Assembly: GCF_016865585.1 (NCBI RefSeq)
Contig: NZ_JAESND010000006.1
Span: 1-64,000 of the forward strand
DNA length: 64,000 nt
Source of the DNA: Jeongeupia naejangsanensis
GTDB lineage: Bacteria; Pseudomonadota; Gammaproteobacteria; Burkholderiales; Chitinibacteraceae
Direction: 5' to 3'
In this document: positions 29,454 through 37,983 of the stretch, piece after piece
Layout of the letters: every line of letters starts with the position of its first letter
Position numbering within the stretch: position 1 is the first letter of the stretch
Notes under the pieces: generated by a model
Databases searched by the model: none
What the model was told of the DNA's origin: nothing
The model's input: the letters and a program-made list of their open reading frames with translations, nothing else
Program-made: the position numbers and the translations under genes

Positions 29454-30104
29454 ATGAACAAGGATACCCGCCGCGAATTCTTCCGCCGCCTCGCCGAACT
29501 CGACCCGGAACCGAAAAGCGAGCTCGAATACAGCACGCCGTTCGAGCTGCTCGCCGCGGTGCTGCTGTCGGCGCAGGCGACCGATATCGGCGTCAACAAG
29601 GCGACACGCCGGCTGTTCCCGGTGGCGAACACGCCGGCGGCCATTCTGGCGCTGGGGCAGGAAGGGCTCGAGTCCTACATCGCGACGATCGGCCTGTATC
29701 GCAGCAAGGCCAAGCACCTGCTGCAGACCTGTGCGATCTTGCTTGAGCGCTACGGCGGTGAAGTGCCGAACGATCAGGCTGCGCTCGAATCGTTGCCCGG
29801 CGTCGGCCGCAAGACCGCCAACGTCGTGCGCAACGTCGCGTTCAACGAGCCGACGATGGCGGTGGACACCCACATCTTCCGCCTCGGCAATCGCACCGGC
29901 ATGGCGCCGGGCAAGGACGTGCTCGCGGTCGAGCTCAAGCTGCTGAAAGTCGTGCCGAAGGAATACATGCTGCACGCCCACCACTGGCTGATCCTGCACG
30001 GCCGCTACATCTGCAAGGCGCGTCGGCCCGAATGCTGGCGCTGTGTCGTGGCCGACCTGTGCGATTACAAGGACAAGGAAATGGTGCCGCCGAAGGGGCG
30101 CTAG
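29454..30104 (+). CDS. nth: Endonuclease III
   Basis: 216 residues from the ATG at 29454 with TTGGAG upstream. The helix-hairpin-helix LPGVGRKTANVV includes catalytic Lys120, VDTHIFRLGNR contains Asp138, and Cys187, Cys194, Cys197 and Cys203 bind the 4Fe-4S cluster; these numbers coincide with E. coli Nth. It removes oxidised pyrimidines from DNA and nicks the abasic site. Its place after rsxE is the same as in E. coli. Confidence 0.97.
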   Translation: MNKDTRREFFRRLAELDPEPKSELEYSTPFELLAAVLLSAQATDIGVNKATRRLFPVANTPAAILALGQEGLESYIATIGLYRSKAKHLLQTCAILLERYGGEVPNDQAALESLPGVGRKTANVVRNVAFNEPTMAVDTHIFRLGNRTGMAPGKDVLAVELKLLKVVPKEYMLHAHHWLILHGRYICKARRPECWRCVVADLCDYKDKEMVPPKGR

Positions 30105-30336
30105 TCCTGTATCCGGCGGCTTGCCGCGGCATCGGACGCGTTATTTCCGTACGAGCGGTTCGGCGGTGTCTCAGCAATGCGAGCGATGCCCTGACTGTCT
30201 CAACGTTGTGACGACCAGCGGGGACGGTCGAGGGCAATTCCGGCGACTAGCCTTGGAAGCAGCTTTGCGCACTTGCAAGGCCACGAGCCTGATGCGCTGC
30301 ATCGGGGCGTTCACGATCCGGAATGAGGATTCAGCC

Positions 30337-30642
30337 ATGGCAACAGTTGATGACTTCAAGAGCATTCCCCTGAAAACCTATCTGCGGCTTTGGGGCCACT
30401 ACGGCTCGTCGATCAATCAGGAGTGCCTGCAAGGGACATTCGTGAAACTCGACGAAGAGGCCGGCCTCGTCCATCTGGAAAGCACAGTGTATTCGGGCAG
30501 GACGGACAAAGTGCCGATCGGGAAGGTTGAGCGCATCGAAGACTGGCATACGGGCTCCGGTGCTTCCGGCCCGGTGCAGAAGCCGGACAAGATCTACAAC
30601 CCGGTTTCGGGCGAGTGGCAGGACAAGGGTTACCAGTCCTGA
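30337..30642 (+). CDS. Small hypothetical protein, 101 residues
   Basis: Start at 30337 has GAGGAT 6 bases upstream. The protein is soluble, acidic to neutral, with a predicted beta-rich central part (GTFVKLDEEAGLVHLESTVY) and a Gly/Ser/Pro linker before a short KIYNPVSGEWQDKG tail. I do not recognise the family. Codon use is like that of its neighbours and a hairpin follows the stop, which supports a real gene. It has no clear partner. Confidence 0.6.
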   Translation: MATVDDFKSIPLKTYLRLWGHYGSSINQECLQGTFVKLDEEAGLVHLESTVYSGRTDKVPIGKVERIEDWHTGSGASGPVQKPDKIYNPVSGEWQDKGYQS

Positions 30643-30655
30643 TCACGACGGCAAG

Positions 30656-30682
30656 CAAACAGCCTGGATGCCAGGCTGTTTG
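30656..30682 (+). terminator. Hairpin after the 101-residue hypothetical gene
   Basis: A perfect 12-bp stem (CAAACAGCCTGG / CCAGGCTGTTTG) with an ATG loop lies 13 bases after the stop. The T run is short (within the arm only), so termination may be partial. Confidence 0.65.
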
Positions 30683-30810
30683 TGTCGAAGCGCTTGAGTG
30701 TGATGTACAACGAAACGGCAGCCCGGCGGGCGCACCCCAAGAGGCTTGGCCGCCTTTTACGATCCCGACACGCTGTGCGGTGAATATCAGGTCGTCCATC
30801 CGGAGCGCGC

Positions 30811-31092
30811 ATGAGCGGGTTCGCTGTTGCCATACTGCTGCTGTTTGCCAGCCTGAATGCGCTGGTCTCCGTTGCCGTGTGCCGCAGCGTGCTGTTTGAC
30901 CGGATGCAGAAAGCGCTTCAGGTCTTGTTGATCTGGCTGCTGCCTGTCATCGGGGCGGTGCTGGTTGGTGCATTTCTGGTTTCGCAAAGCAGCACTGCCC
31001 CGTTCGATCATGCTGCCGTTGAGGCCAATGACGACATTCCGCCACTGGGTTGCGGTGTGGATGACGGCCATGATGCGCACCACCACCCCTGA
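30811..31092 (+). CDS. Small membrane protein with His-rich tail
   Basis: 93 residues: two hydrophobic helices (AVAILLLFASLNALVSVAVC and VLLIWLLPVIGAVLVGAFLV) joined by a short basic loop, then a hydrophilic C-terminal part ending DDGHDAHHHP. The layout suggests an inner-membrane hairpin protein with a possible metal-binding tail. No family recognised and the start (ATG at 30811) has only a weak ribosome binding site, GGAG, 9 bases upstream. Confidence 0.5.
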   Translation: MSGFAVAILLLFASLNALVSVAVCRSVLFDRMQKALQVLLIWLLPVIGAVLVGAFLVSQSSTAPFDHAAVEANDDIPPLGCGVDDGHDAHHHP

Positions 31093-31178
31093 GTGCGGCT
31101 GGAAAGCCCGGGTTGCGCGCGCTCGCCCCGTGTCCGGTTTCGGATCGGTTCATACCGCCGGTGCAAACGTCGTACGGC

Positions 31179-32138
31179 TCAAAGCGGCCTGACCGGAATG
31201 CACCGATCGCAGCTGAAATCCTCCCGGCTTGTGTCCTCGTCCGGCGCGCTGTCATAGCGCTCGAAGCACGGCTTGTTGTCGAACTGGTAGCCGCTCGAAG
31301 GCAGCCAGTCGCGGGTCAGTGTCATCCACGCATCGCCGATGGTGCGTACATCGCCCTTGAACCGGGCCACGGCATAGCGGCCGCCCGGCAGTTCGGCGAT
31401 GCCGGCCTCGCCGGTGGCCACGAAGTCGGCCGGCACTTCGACCGCCGCATCGTAGCGGCATTTGTCGGCCGGGGTGACGCTCGGGTCGTCGTAGGCGATG
31501 CCATAACTGGTTTGGCCGGACAGGCCGTGAGTGCGTGCCCACGGCGCAAAGTGGCCGCGCCAGAACTGGCCGAGCGCCGGGCCGTAGGGGCCGATATGGC
31601 GCAGGTAGGCGATGCGTGCCGGCGGCAGCGTCTGGATGGTGACGTTCATGGTGATCTCCGTGTCGGGTAACGAGCCTTCATCGTGCCCGGCCATGCCGGC
31701 ACCGGCCTGATCGACGTTGCGTTGGGCCTGATCCGGATTGCGGTTCTGTGCCTGCCGCTCGCGGATGGCGTCGAGCTGCGACTGCCAGCGCGCCGGTGTC
31801 TGCCGCCGCCACTCGCTCGGCGTGACGCCGAAGCGGGTCTTGAACGCGCGCGCGAACGCTTCGCCCGAACCGAAACCGACCGCCAGCGCGATGTTCAGCA
31901 CCGGTTCGTCCGGATGGATGGCCAGCGTGGCGGCGGCGACCTCGAGCCGCCGTCGCCGCAGATAGTCGCCCAGCGTCTCGCCGAGCCAGGCCTGGAAGAT
32001 CCGGTGGAAATGAAACGGCGAGAAGTGCGCCACGTCCGCCAGCGTGGCCAGGTCGAGCGGGGCATCGAGGTGGCGATCGATATGGTCGAGCACCCGGTTC
32101 ATCCGGCAGCTGTATTCGACAAGGTGGGCATTGGCCAT
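31179..32138 (-). CDS. AraC-family regulator with GyrI-like effector domain
   Basis: 319 residues. Residues about 5-110 are the two AraC helix-turn-helix motifs (LATLADVAHFSPFHFHRIFQ and ALAVGFGSGEAFARAFKTRF with GVTPSEWRR). A Gln-rich linker leads to a GyrI/Rob-like small-molecule binding domain from about 165 (IQTLPPARIAYLRHIGPYG to the end), which in relatives binds hydrophobic or cationic ligands. It is divergent from the secreted deacetylase gene across a 283-base region. Confidence 0.93.
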   Translation of the reverse strand: MANAHLVEYSCRMNRVLDHIDRHLDAPLDLATLADVAHFSPFHFHRIFQAWLGETLGDYLRRRRLEVAAATLAIHPDEPVLNIALAVGFGSGEAFARAFKTRFGVTPSEWRRQTPARWQSQLDAIRERQAQNRNPDQAQRNVDQAGAGMAGHDEGSLPDTEITMNVTIQTLPPARIAYLRHIGPYGPALGQFWRGHFAPWARTHGLSGQTSYGIAYDDPSVTPADKCRYDAAVEVPADFVATGEAGIAELPGGRYAVARFKGDVRTIGDAWMTLTRDWLPSSGYQFDNKPCFERYDSAPDEDTSREDFSCDRCIPVRPL

Positions 32139-32421
32139 GGCACGGTGCCAAGTGGAAATGGATCCCGCATCGTACGGCGTTCCGGCGCAGGCCAGCGTGC
32201 CGGAATGACGGAGAGATACGCGTTTGCAACGTCATTCGTGAAGGCGGATTTCCAGATGATTGATGCAGTTCATTGATTCAAATGATGTTTTTCAATTCCA
32301 CCTTGCCGTTCATGAATCAGGCTGCCGGTGCGACTGGTTTTACTTGCGTGTACCTGACACATTGCCCGGCGCGGCATGACGACCGTGCAGGACCGACAAG
32401 ACTCGAAGGAGAAGACAACCG

Positions 32422-34263
32422 ATGAACCACTTCAACCGCTTTGCAATGACTGCGGTGCCAGCGCTCTGCGTGGCGTTGCAGGCTTATGCTTATCCGACCT
32501 GGGTCGAGGGCGGCACGTATGCCGCCGGTACGATCGTGGCGTACCAGGGGCATGACTACAAAGCGCTGACGACGCATACCGCCTACGTTGGCACGGGCTG
32601 GACGCCCTCGACTACGCCGACCTTGTGGCAAGACCTGGGTACCCAGTCCAACGGGACGCCGACGCCGACCCCGACCCCAGTACCCACGCCGGGCGGATGT
32701 ACGCCGTGGGGCTCGACCACGGTCTATACCGCCGGTCAGTGCATCATCTACAAGGGCAAAATGTATCGCGCCAAATGGTGGGCGCAGAACGCAGAGCCGG
32801 GCATCGACCCGTGGGGCCCCTGGGAATACATCGGCGACGTCTCGGTACCGCCGACCCCGACTCCGACTCCTGTCCCGACGCCAGTCGGGCCAACGCCGGT
32901 CCAGATCCCACCCGAGAAGGTCTCGGCTATCGCTACCGGTAACAGCGTGGCCATTTCGTGGACAACGGCACCGAGAACGATGCCCAGCGTCAATCGCTGG
33001 GATCTGGTCGAGAACGGCACGGTTGTGTTTTCCGGCACTTACGACAACAAGAGTTCGCCCAGCTGCCGGGATTACTGGTACACCAGCGGCCAGCTCCATT
33101 TCGATGGTCACATCTGCTCCGGTGGCACGACGCTTCAGAACGTCGCAGCCGGAGCGCATACGTACATCGTGAACGTGTACTTCAGCGGCGACCAAGACAG
33201 ACCGATTTACACGACCGAGCCGTTTTCCGTCACGGTTGCGCCACCGGTACAGCTGTCCGGGGTCGAGGTCAAAACCTGGCGCGGTGCGGCCAAGGGCGCG
33301 TATTCGATGGTGCACGACGATTTCTGCAACAGCAGCGTCAGCCAGAGCCATACGACGATTGCCGAGCCGGAGCTGACCAAGCGCGGTCTGGTCGCCGCGT
33401 TTGGCGCCATCACGGCCGAATGCCAACCCGCTCACTGGACTGCGGCACAGACCTTCGTGACGCACGGTCATGAAATCGCCAACCACTCGCGCAACCATCT
33501 GCCCGCCGGCAGCAGTGATGCCAACTGGGTCAACAGCGTCGAAATCGGCGACTCGGTTCAGGACGTGAAAACGAATCTGAATGGCTATCAGATGACTTAC
33601 TTCATCTGGCCGTACGACACCGCGACCGATGCGGCGCTCGCCTACTTGCGCACGCAACCGGACTATCTGGGCGGACGGGGCAGCAATCGCGATCTGGGCG
33701 GTGGCAACATCGAGTATGTCGGCCGTCCGGCGGGGGTGAATGCGGCCAACTTCAGCGATCCGTACATGGTGAAGTGGGATGTGTTCACTGCGTCCGGCCA
33801 ATGGTCGCTGTATCCGATGGGCAGCGAAATCCTCAACCTGCACGTCGATGCGGCGATCGATCAGGGCGGCTGGGCGACGCGGACGATGCATGGTGTCAGC
33901 GACAATGCCTACGATGGCTACGAGCCGGTGCCGGTGGCACGCTACCTTGGTCATCTGGACTACGTGAAGGCCAAGGTCGACGCCGGGCTGTTGTGGGTGG
34001 CGACGCCGTCGAACGTGATCCGCTACCGTTATGCCCGTGAAGCGTGCGCGCCGACACTGAACGGCAGTCAGGTTGTGTTCAACGCCGGAAACGCCGATTG
34101 CGTGAAGTACGCGACGCCGCTGACGCTGGAGTTGAGTGCCAGTGTGTCGGCGATCAACGTCAAGCAAGGGGCGACTGCGCTGGCGGTCAAGGCACTCGGT
34201 GGCGGCAAGTTCCGCGTCGACGCCGATCCGCTGGCGGGGCCGCTGTCGGTGTTCGACCAGTAA
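32422..34263 (+). CDS. Secreted polysaccharide deacetylase (CE4) with tandem CBM5/12 modules
   Basis: 613 residues with AAGGAGA before the ATG. Signal peptide 1-23 (cut near AYA-YPT). Two chitin-binding type 5/12 modules at about 24-76 (AGTIVAYQGHDYKALTTHT) and 92-137 (YTAGQCIIYKGKMYRAKWW), each followed by a Thr/Pro linker (TPTPTPTPVPTP). A beta-sandwich of about 115 residues follows, then the NodB-like catalytic domain: HDD at 298-300 (Asp299 base, Asp300 metal) and HSRNH at 355-359 (His355, His359 metal). It should remove acetyl groups from chitin outside the cell. The last about 70 residues look like a small beta domain. Substrate could also be another N-acetyl polysaccharide. Confidence 0.88.
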   Translation: MNHFNRFAMTAVPALCVALQAYAYPTWVEGGTYAAGTIVAYQGHDYKALTTHTAYVGTGWTPSTTPTLWQDLGTQSNGTPTPTPTPVPTPGGCTPWGSTTVYTAGQCIIYKGKMYRAKWWAQNAEPGIDPWGPWEYIGDVSVPPTPTPTPVPTPVGPTPVQIPPEKVSAIATGNSVAISWTTAPRTMPSVNRWDLVENGTVVFSGTYDNKSSPSCRDYWYTSGQLHFDGHICSGGTTLQNVAAGAHTYIVNVYFSGDQDRPIYTTEPFSVTVAPPVQLSGVEVKTWRGAAKGAYSMVHDDFCNSSVSQSHTTIAEPELTKRGLVAAFGAITAECQPAHWTAAQTFVTHGHEIANHSRNHLPAGSSDANWVNSVEIGDSVQDVKTNLNGYQMTYFIWPYDTATDAALAYLRTQPDYLGGRGSNRDLGGGNIEYVGRPAGVNAANFSDPYMVKWDVFTASGQWSLYPMGSEILNLHVDAAIDQGGWATRTMHGVSDNAYDGYEPVPVARYLGHLDYVKAKVDAGLLWVATPSNVIRYRYAREACAPTLNGSQVVFNAGNADCVKYATPLTLELSASVSAINVKQGATALAVKALGGGKFRVDADPLAGPLSVFDQ

Positions 34264-34265
34264 GG

Positions 34266-34307
34266 CGCAGCAAAAAGCCCCGGTGAATACCGGGGCTTTT
34301 TGCTGCG
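34266..34307. terminator. Bidirectional terminator between deacetylase and symporter
   Basis: A perfect stem of at least 18 bp (GCAGCAAAAAGCCCCGGT at the left) closed by GAAT, with five A/T inside each arm. It serves both convergent genes. Confidence 0.93.
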
Positions 34308-34317
34308 TGCTGAGCGA

Positions 34318-35706
34318 TCAGCGCTGCGCCAGCACCGGCTGCAACACGCCGTTGTCGTCGCCATCCAACTGGCCGGCGAAGTAGCGCCGGGTTTCCGAAG
34401 CGATCACATGGCGCAGGCCGATCAGGCCGATCAGGTTCGGAATCGCCATCAGGCCGTTGACGATGTCGGCCAGTACCCAGATCAGGTCCAGATGCAGGAA
34501 GGCGCTGCCGACGATGCAGGCGATGAACACCAGCTTGAACGGGATGATGCCGCGCCGGCCGGCGAGGTACTGCATGCAGCGCTCGCCGTAGTAGTTCCAG
34601 CCGATGATGGTGGTGAAGGCGAAGAACAGCAGGCCGATGGTGACGATCAGGTTGCCCCAGTCCTGCGACAGCCCCTGCTGGAAGGCGAGGTTGGTCATCC
34701 GCGCGCCGCTGGCATCGCCGGACCAGACGCCGGTGACGATCAGCACCAGTCCGGTCATGGTGCAGATGATGATGGTGTCGAAGAAGGTGCCGGTCATCGA
34801 GATCAGCCCCTGCTCGACGCAGGAGTTGCTGCGTGCGGCGGCGGCGGCGATCGGCGCGCTGCCCAGACCCGATTCGTTCGAGAACACGCCGCGGGCAACG
34901 CCGCTCTGGATTGCCAGCATCATCGTCGCGCCGAAAAAGCCGCCGACGGCGGCGTGGCCGGTGAGCGCCGACTGGATCACCAGCACGATTGCCTGCGGCA
35001 GCGCGCTGGCATTCATCGCCAGCAGTGCCACCGACGCGGTGACATAGAACACCATCATGAACGGCACGATGGCCTCGGCGACGCGCGAGATCGACTTGAT
35101 GCCGCCGAGCGTGATCATCGCCACCAGCACCGCCAGCGTCAGGCAGGTCCACAGTACCGGGACGTCGAAGGTCGAATGCACGGCTTCGGAAATCGCGTTG
35201 ACCTGCGCGAAGGTGCCGATGCCGAACAGCGCCACGCCGACGCCGAACAGCGCGAACAGTTTGCCCAGCCACGGCAGGCCGAGGCCGTGTGTCAGGTAGT
35301 ACATCGGCCCGCCGGCCATCTGGCCCCTGTCGTCGACCTGGCGGTACTTCACCGCCAGCAGGCATTCGGCGTACTTGGTCGCCATGCCGAAGAACGCCGC
35401 CATCCACATCCAGAACAGCGCACCGGGGCCGCCGAGCTTGATGGCCGTGGCGACGCCGACGATGTTGCCGGTGCCGACGGTGGCCGACAGCGCGGTACAC
35501 AGCGCGGCAAAGCTCGATACGTCGCCGGGCAGGTGCGGGTTCTTGTCGGCGCGGAACACGAGCTTGAGCGCCAGCGGCAGCCTGAAGACCTGCAAGAGGC
35601 CGAGGCTGGCGGTCAGGTAGATGCCGGTGCCGACCAGCAGGATCAGCAAAGGCGGGCCCCAGACGAGGTTGTCGATCGTCTGCAGCAGGTCTTGGAGCGG
35701 GGGCAT
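34318..35706 (-). CDS. AGCS-family alanine/glycine:cation symporter
   Basis: 462 residues with about eleven hydrophobic helices. GTGNIVGVATAIKLGGPGAL, GPMYYLTHGL and NESGLGSAPIAAAAA are signatures of the amino acid carrier/alanine:cation symporter (AGCS) family, which moves alanine or glycine with sodium across the inner membrane. The mRNA begins with a tandem glycine riboswitch, so glycine is the likely physiological substrate. The ATG at 35706 has GGAG 11 bases upstream, and that site lies next to a hairpin that could hide it. Confidence 0.95.
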   Translation of the reverse strand: MPPLQDLLQTIDNLVWGPPLLILLVGTGIYLTASLGLLQVFRLPLALKLVFRADKNPHLPGDVSSFAALCTALSATVGTGNIVGVATAIKLGGPGALFWMWMAAFFGMATKYAECLLAVKYRQVDDRGQMAGGPMYYLTHGLGLPWLGKLFALFGVGVALFGIGTFAQVNAISEAVHSTFDVPVLWTCLTLAVLVAMITLGGIKSISRVAEAIVPFMMVFYVTASVALLAMNASALPQAIVLVIQSALTGHAAVGGFFGATMMLAIQSGVARGVFSNESGLGSAPIAAAAARSNSCVEQGLISMTGTFFDTIIICTMTGLVLIVTGVWSGDASGARMTNLAFQQGLSQDWGNLIVTIGLLFFAFTTIIGWNYYGERCMQYLAGRRGIIPFKLVFIACIVGSAFLHLDLIWVLADIVNGLMAIPNLIGLIGLRHVIASETRRYFAGQLDGDDNGVLQPVLAQR

Positions 35707-35719
35707 GGTTTATGGGTCT

Positions 35720-35815
35720 CCGTCAGTATCAAACATCGATCTGACAGAGGGGACGGCCAGCCGCGCCGGCCCGGGACGCGGGCAGGCACGGCGAGCGGCC
35801 GTCCTTCCTCTGTCC
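35720..35815 (-). promoter_or_regulatory. Expression platform of the glycine riboswitch
   Basis: On the minus strand, GACAGAGG at the 3' end of aptamer II (about 35808-35815) plus GGACGGCC can pair with GGCCGTCC-CCTCTGTC (35743-35758), a helix of about 16 bp. The same CTGTCAG (35741-35747) can instead pair with CTGACGG (35720-35726), which abuts the ribosome binding site. The two helices share bases and exclude each other. Confidence 0.7.
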
Positions 35816-36020
35816 TTTTACCTGAGCGTTTCAGCGTTCCTGATGGAGCGCCTTTCGCCTTCGGTGCCCGGCCGGTGCATTTGGTCAACGCACGCCGGGG
35901 CTCTCCAGAGGCTCGTCCAGTCGCAGTCCCTGCCGGGTTTTCCCGGCGCCTGAAAGATTCACTTCTTCGGCGGCCCGACACGCCTTGCGGCGTGTTGTGG
36001 TGGGCACTCTCCTGCGACCT
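35803..36020 (-). ncRNA. Tandem glycine riboswitch
   Basis: Two consecutive glycine aptamers are readable on the minus strand. Aptamer I: GGAGAG at about 36011-36006, GCCGAAGAAGTGAA, TTTCAGGCGCC, and a closing GACTGCGACTGGA; its outer stem is GTCGCAG/CTGCGAC. Aptamer II: CCTCTGGAGAG (about 35911-35901), GCACCGAAGGCGAAAGG, ACGCTCAGG and GGACAGAGG. The order, the short linker and the conserved internal loops match the known gcvT-type tandem glycine riboswitch. It precedes an alanine/glycine symporter gene. Confidence 0.95.
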
Positions 36021-36285
36021 TCATCCGAACACGGGGGAAGCTTGCCCGATCGAATGTAGCAAAACGACGTAGTCATTGGCATTGAGATTTGTCCCAATGT
36101 TGACCTGCCACAAATGCCGCAGGGCGCCGCGTGGTGCGCAGCCGACAAGCGCCTTGCACCGGCCGGGCAGGCGCGACCAGCCGGTCATCGCAGCGGAAAG
36201 ACTTTTTCTGGAGTTTGCTGAATTGTGTCTGACAATGATTGTTGTAAATCAATGCGATGCTGCGATCGCATATCGGAGGCCGGAC

Positions 36286-37911
36286 ATGTTTTCGAACGCA
36301 ACGATCCGTCACAAGCTCTGGCTGCTGATGCTGCTGGTTTTCGTGGTGATTTCCGCCGGCACCACGACGGCGCTGCTGAACGAGCGGCGCGAAATGCTCG
36401 ATGCCCGCCGCGCGACCACGCGACATTTGGTCGATGTGGCCTACACGACGCTGGCGCACTACGGTCAGCTCGCCCAGTCTGGGACAATGTCGCTGGACGC
36501 GGCGCAGCGGGCGGCGGCCGATGCGGTTGCCGGCATGCGCTACGAAGGCGGCAACTACTTTGCCTTGTACGACACGCGCTACACGATACTGCGCCACCCG
36601 ATCAAACCCGAGCTGAACGGCAAGGACCAAAGCGGCCTCAAGGACCCGAAGGGCATCCACATGGTGGTCGAGCTGGTCGACGCGGCCAAGCGCGGCAAGG
36701 ACGAGTTCGTCGATTACCAGTGGGCCAAGCCGGGCAGCAAGGCGCCGGTCGACAAAATCAGCACCAGCCGGCTGTATGCGCCCTGGGGCTGGGTGGTGGC
36801 CACCGGCATCTATGTCGACGATGTCGAGGCCGAGTTCCGCCACAAGGCGTGGGTCTGGGGCGGCGCGATCGGTATCGGGCTGGTGCTGCTGGTGCTGGCG
36901 TCGTGGTTCATCGCGCACAGCATCAGCGCACCGCTTGAACGCTTGCGCGACCATATGGGCGCCATTGCCCGCTCGGGTGACCTCACGCTCGGCAACCGGC
37001 CGGCTGCCGGCGGCGAGGCCGGGCAGATCGGCGACGCGTTTTTTTCGCTGATCGACCGCTTTCGCGGCATTTTGCGTGACGTTGCTCAGGGTTCCCGCGA
37101 GGTCTCGGGCGAGATCGGCGAGCTGGCGCGCAACATGAAGGTGATCGAGGAAAGTTCGCACACGCAGAACCGCTCTGCGATGGCGACGGCGGCGACGGTC
37201 GAGCAGATCAGCAGCAGCATTACCCAGATCACCGCGCACATCGGTGAAGTTGCCGGTTTGTCCGAGCAGGCGCATAACCTGTCGCAGCAGGGGCGATCGG
37301 CGGTCGGGCGCGCGACCGGCGAAATGCAGCGCATCGCCGCATCGGTCGGCGAGTCGGCGCAGGTGGTGCAAACACTGGGCGAGCGTTCAGGGCAGATTTC
37401 GACCATCGTCTCGACGATTCGCGACATTGCCGACCAGACCAACCTGCTGGCGCTGAACGCCGCGATCGAGGCGGCGCGCGCAGGCGAGTTCGGCCGCGGC
37501 TTTGCCGTGGTCGCCGACGAGGTGCGCAAGCTGGCCGAGCGGACCAGCGATGCGACGCGGCAGATCACGACGATGACCGATGCCATCCAGCACGACACCG
37601 GTGCAGCGGTGGAAGGCATCCGCAGTGTCAGCGATCTGGCACTGAGCGGGGTGACACTGGTCGGCGAGGCGGGGACGACGGTCTCGCAGATCGACGAGCG
37701 GACCTGCGAAGTCTCGGGGATTCTGGGCGAGATCGCGCAGACGGCCAGCGAGCAATCGCAGGCCAGCCGCGAGATCGCGCGCAATGTCGAAGCGATTTCG
37801 GCCACCGGCCAGCAGAACGTGCAGGCGATCGGCGAAATCGCCACCGCATCGGCGCATCTGGCGGCCATGGCCAACCGGCTCGACGGGGTGGTCGGCCAGT
37901 TCAGGGTGTAA
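36286..37911 (+). CDS. Methyl-accepting chemotaxis protein with Cache sensor
   Basis: 541 residues from the ATG at 36286, with GGAGG 6 bases upstream; the frame is open further 5' but without a better site. TM helix 1 (about 10-30), a periplasmic single-Cache-type domain ([20 protein letters not shown]; ending [15 protein letters not shown]), TM helix 2 at about 190-210, HAMP, and the cytoplasmic signalling domain with the conserved tip [19 protein letters not shown] (about 383-401). Cache_2-type receptors often sense small carboxylates. No chemotaxis operon is nearby. Confidence 0.94.
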   Translation: MFSNATIRHKLWLLMLLVFVVISAGTTTALLNERREMLDARRATTRHLVDVAYTTLAHYGQLAQSGTMSLDAAQRAAADAVAGMRYEGGNYFALYDTRYTILRHPIKPELNGKDQSGLKDPKGIHMVVELVDAAKRGKDEFVDYQWAKPGSKAPVDKISTSRLYAPWGWVVATGIYVDDVEAEFRHKAWVWGGAIGIGLVLLVLASWFIAHSISAPLERLRDHMGAIARSGDLTLGNRPAAGGEAGQIGDAFFSLIDRFRGILRDVAQGSREVSGEIGELARNMKVIEESSHTQNRSAMATAATVEQISSSITQITAHIGEVAGLSEQAHNLSQQGRSAVGRATGEMQRIAASVGESAQVVQTLGERSGQISTIVSTIRDIADQTNLLALNAAIEAARAGEFGRGFAVVADEVRKLAERTSDATRQITTMTDAIQHDTGAAVEGIRSVSDLALSGVTLVGEAGTTVSQIDERTCEVSGILGEIAQTASEQSQASREIARNVEAISATGQQNVQAIGEIATASAHLAAMANRLDGVVGQFRV

Positions 37912-37983
37912 GCGGCGGTCGGCCGGCGCGGAGCGGGGCAGGGGGCGTGATAGAATCGCAAACCCTTGAAGGAAAACCGCTTT

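Noticed and set aside
36240-36285. Sigma-28 flagellar promoter before the chemoreceptor gene
   Set aside because: A TAAA is present near 36245, but the expected GCCGATAA-like -10 at 15-base spacing is not; the match is too poor to claim.
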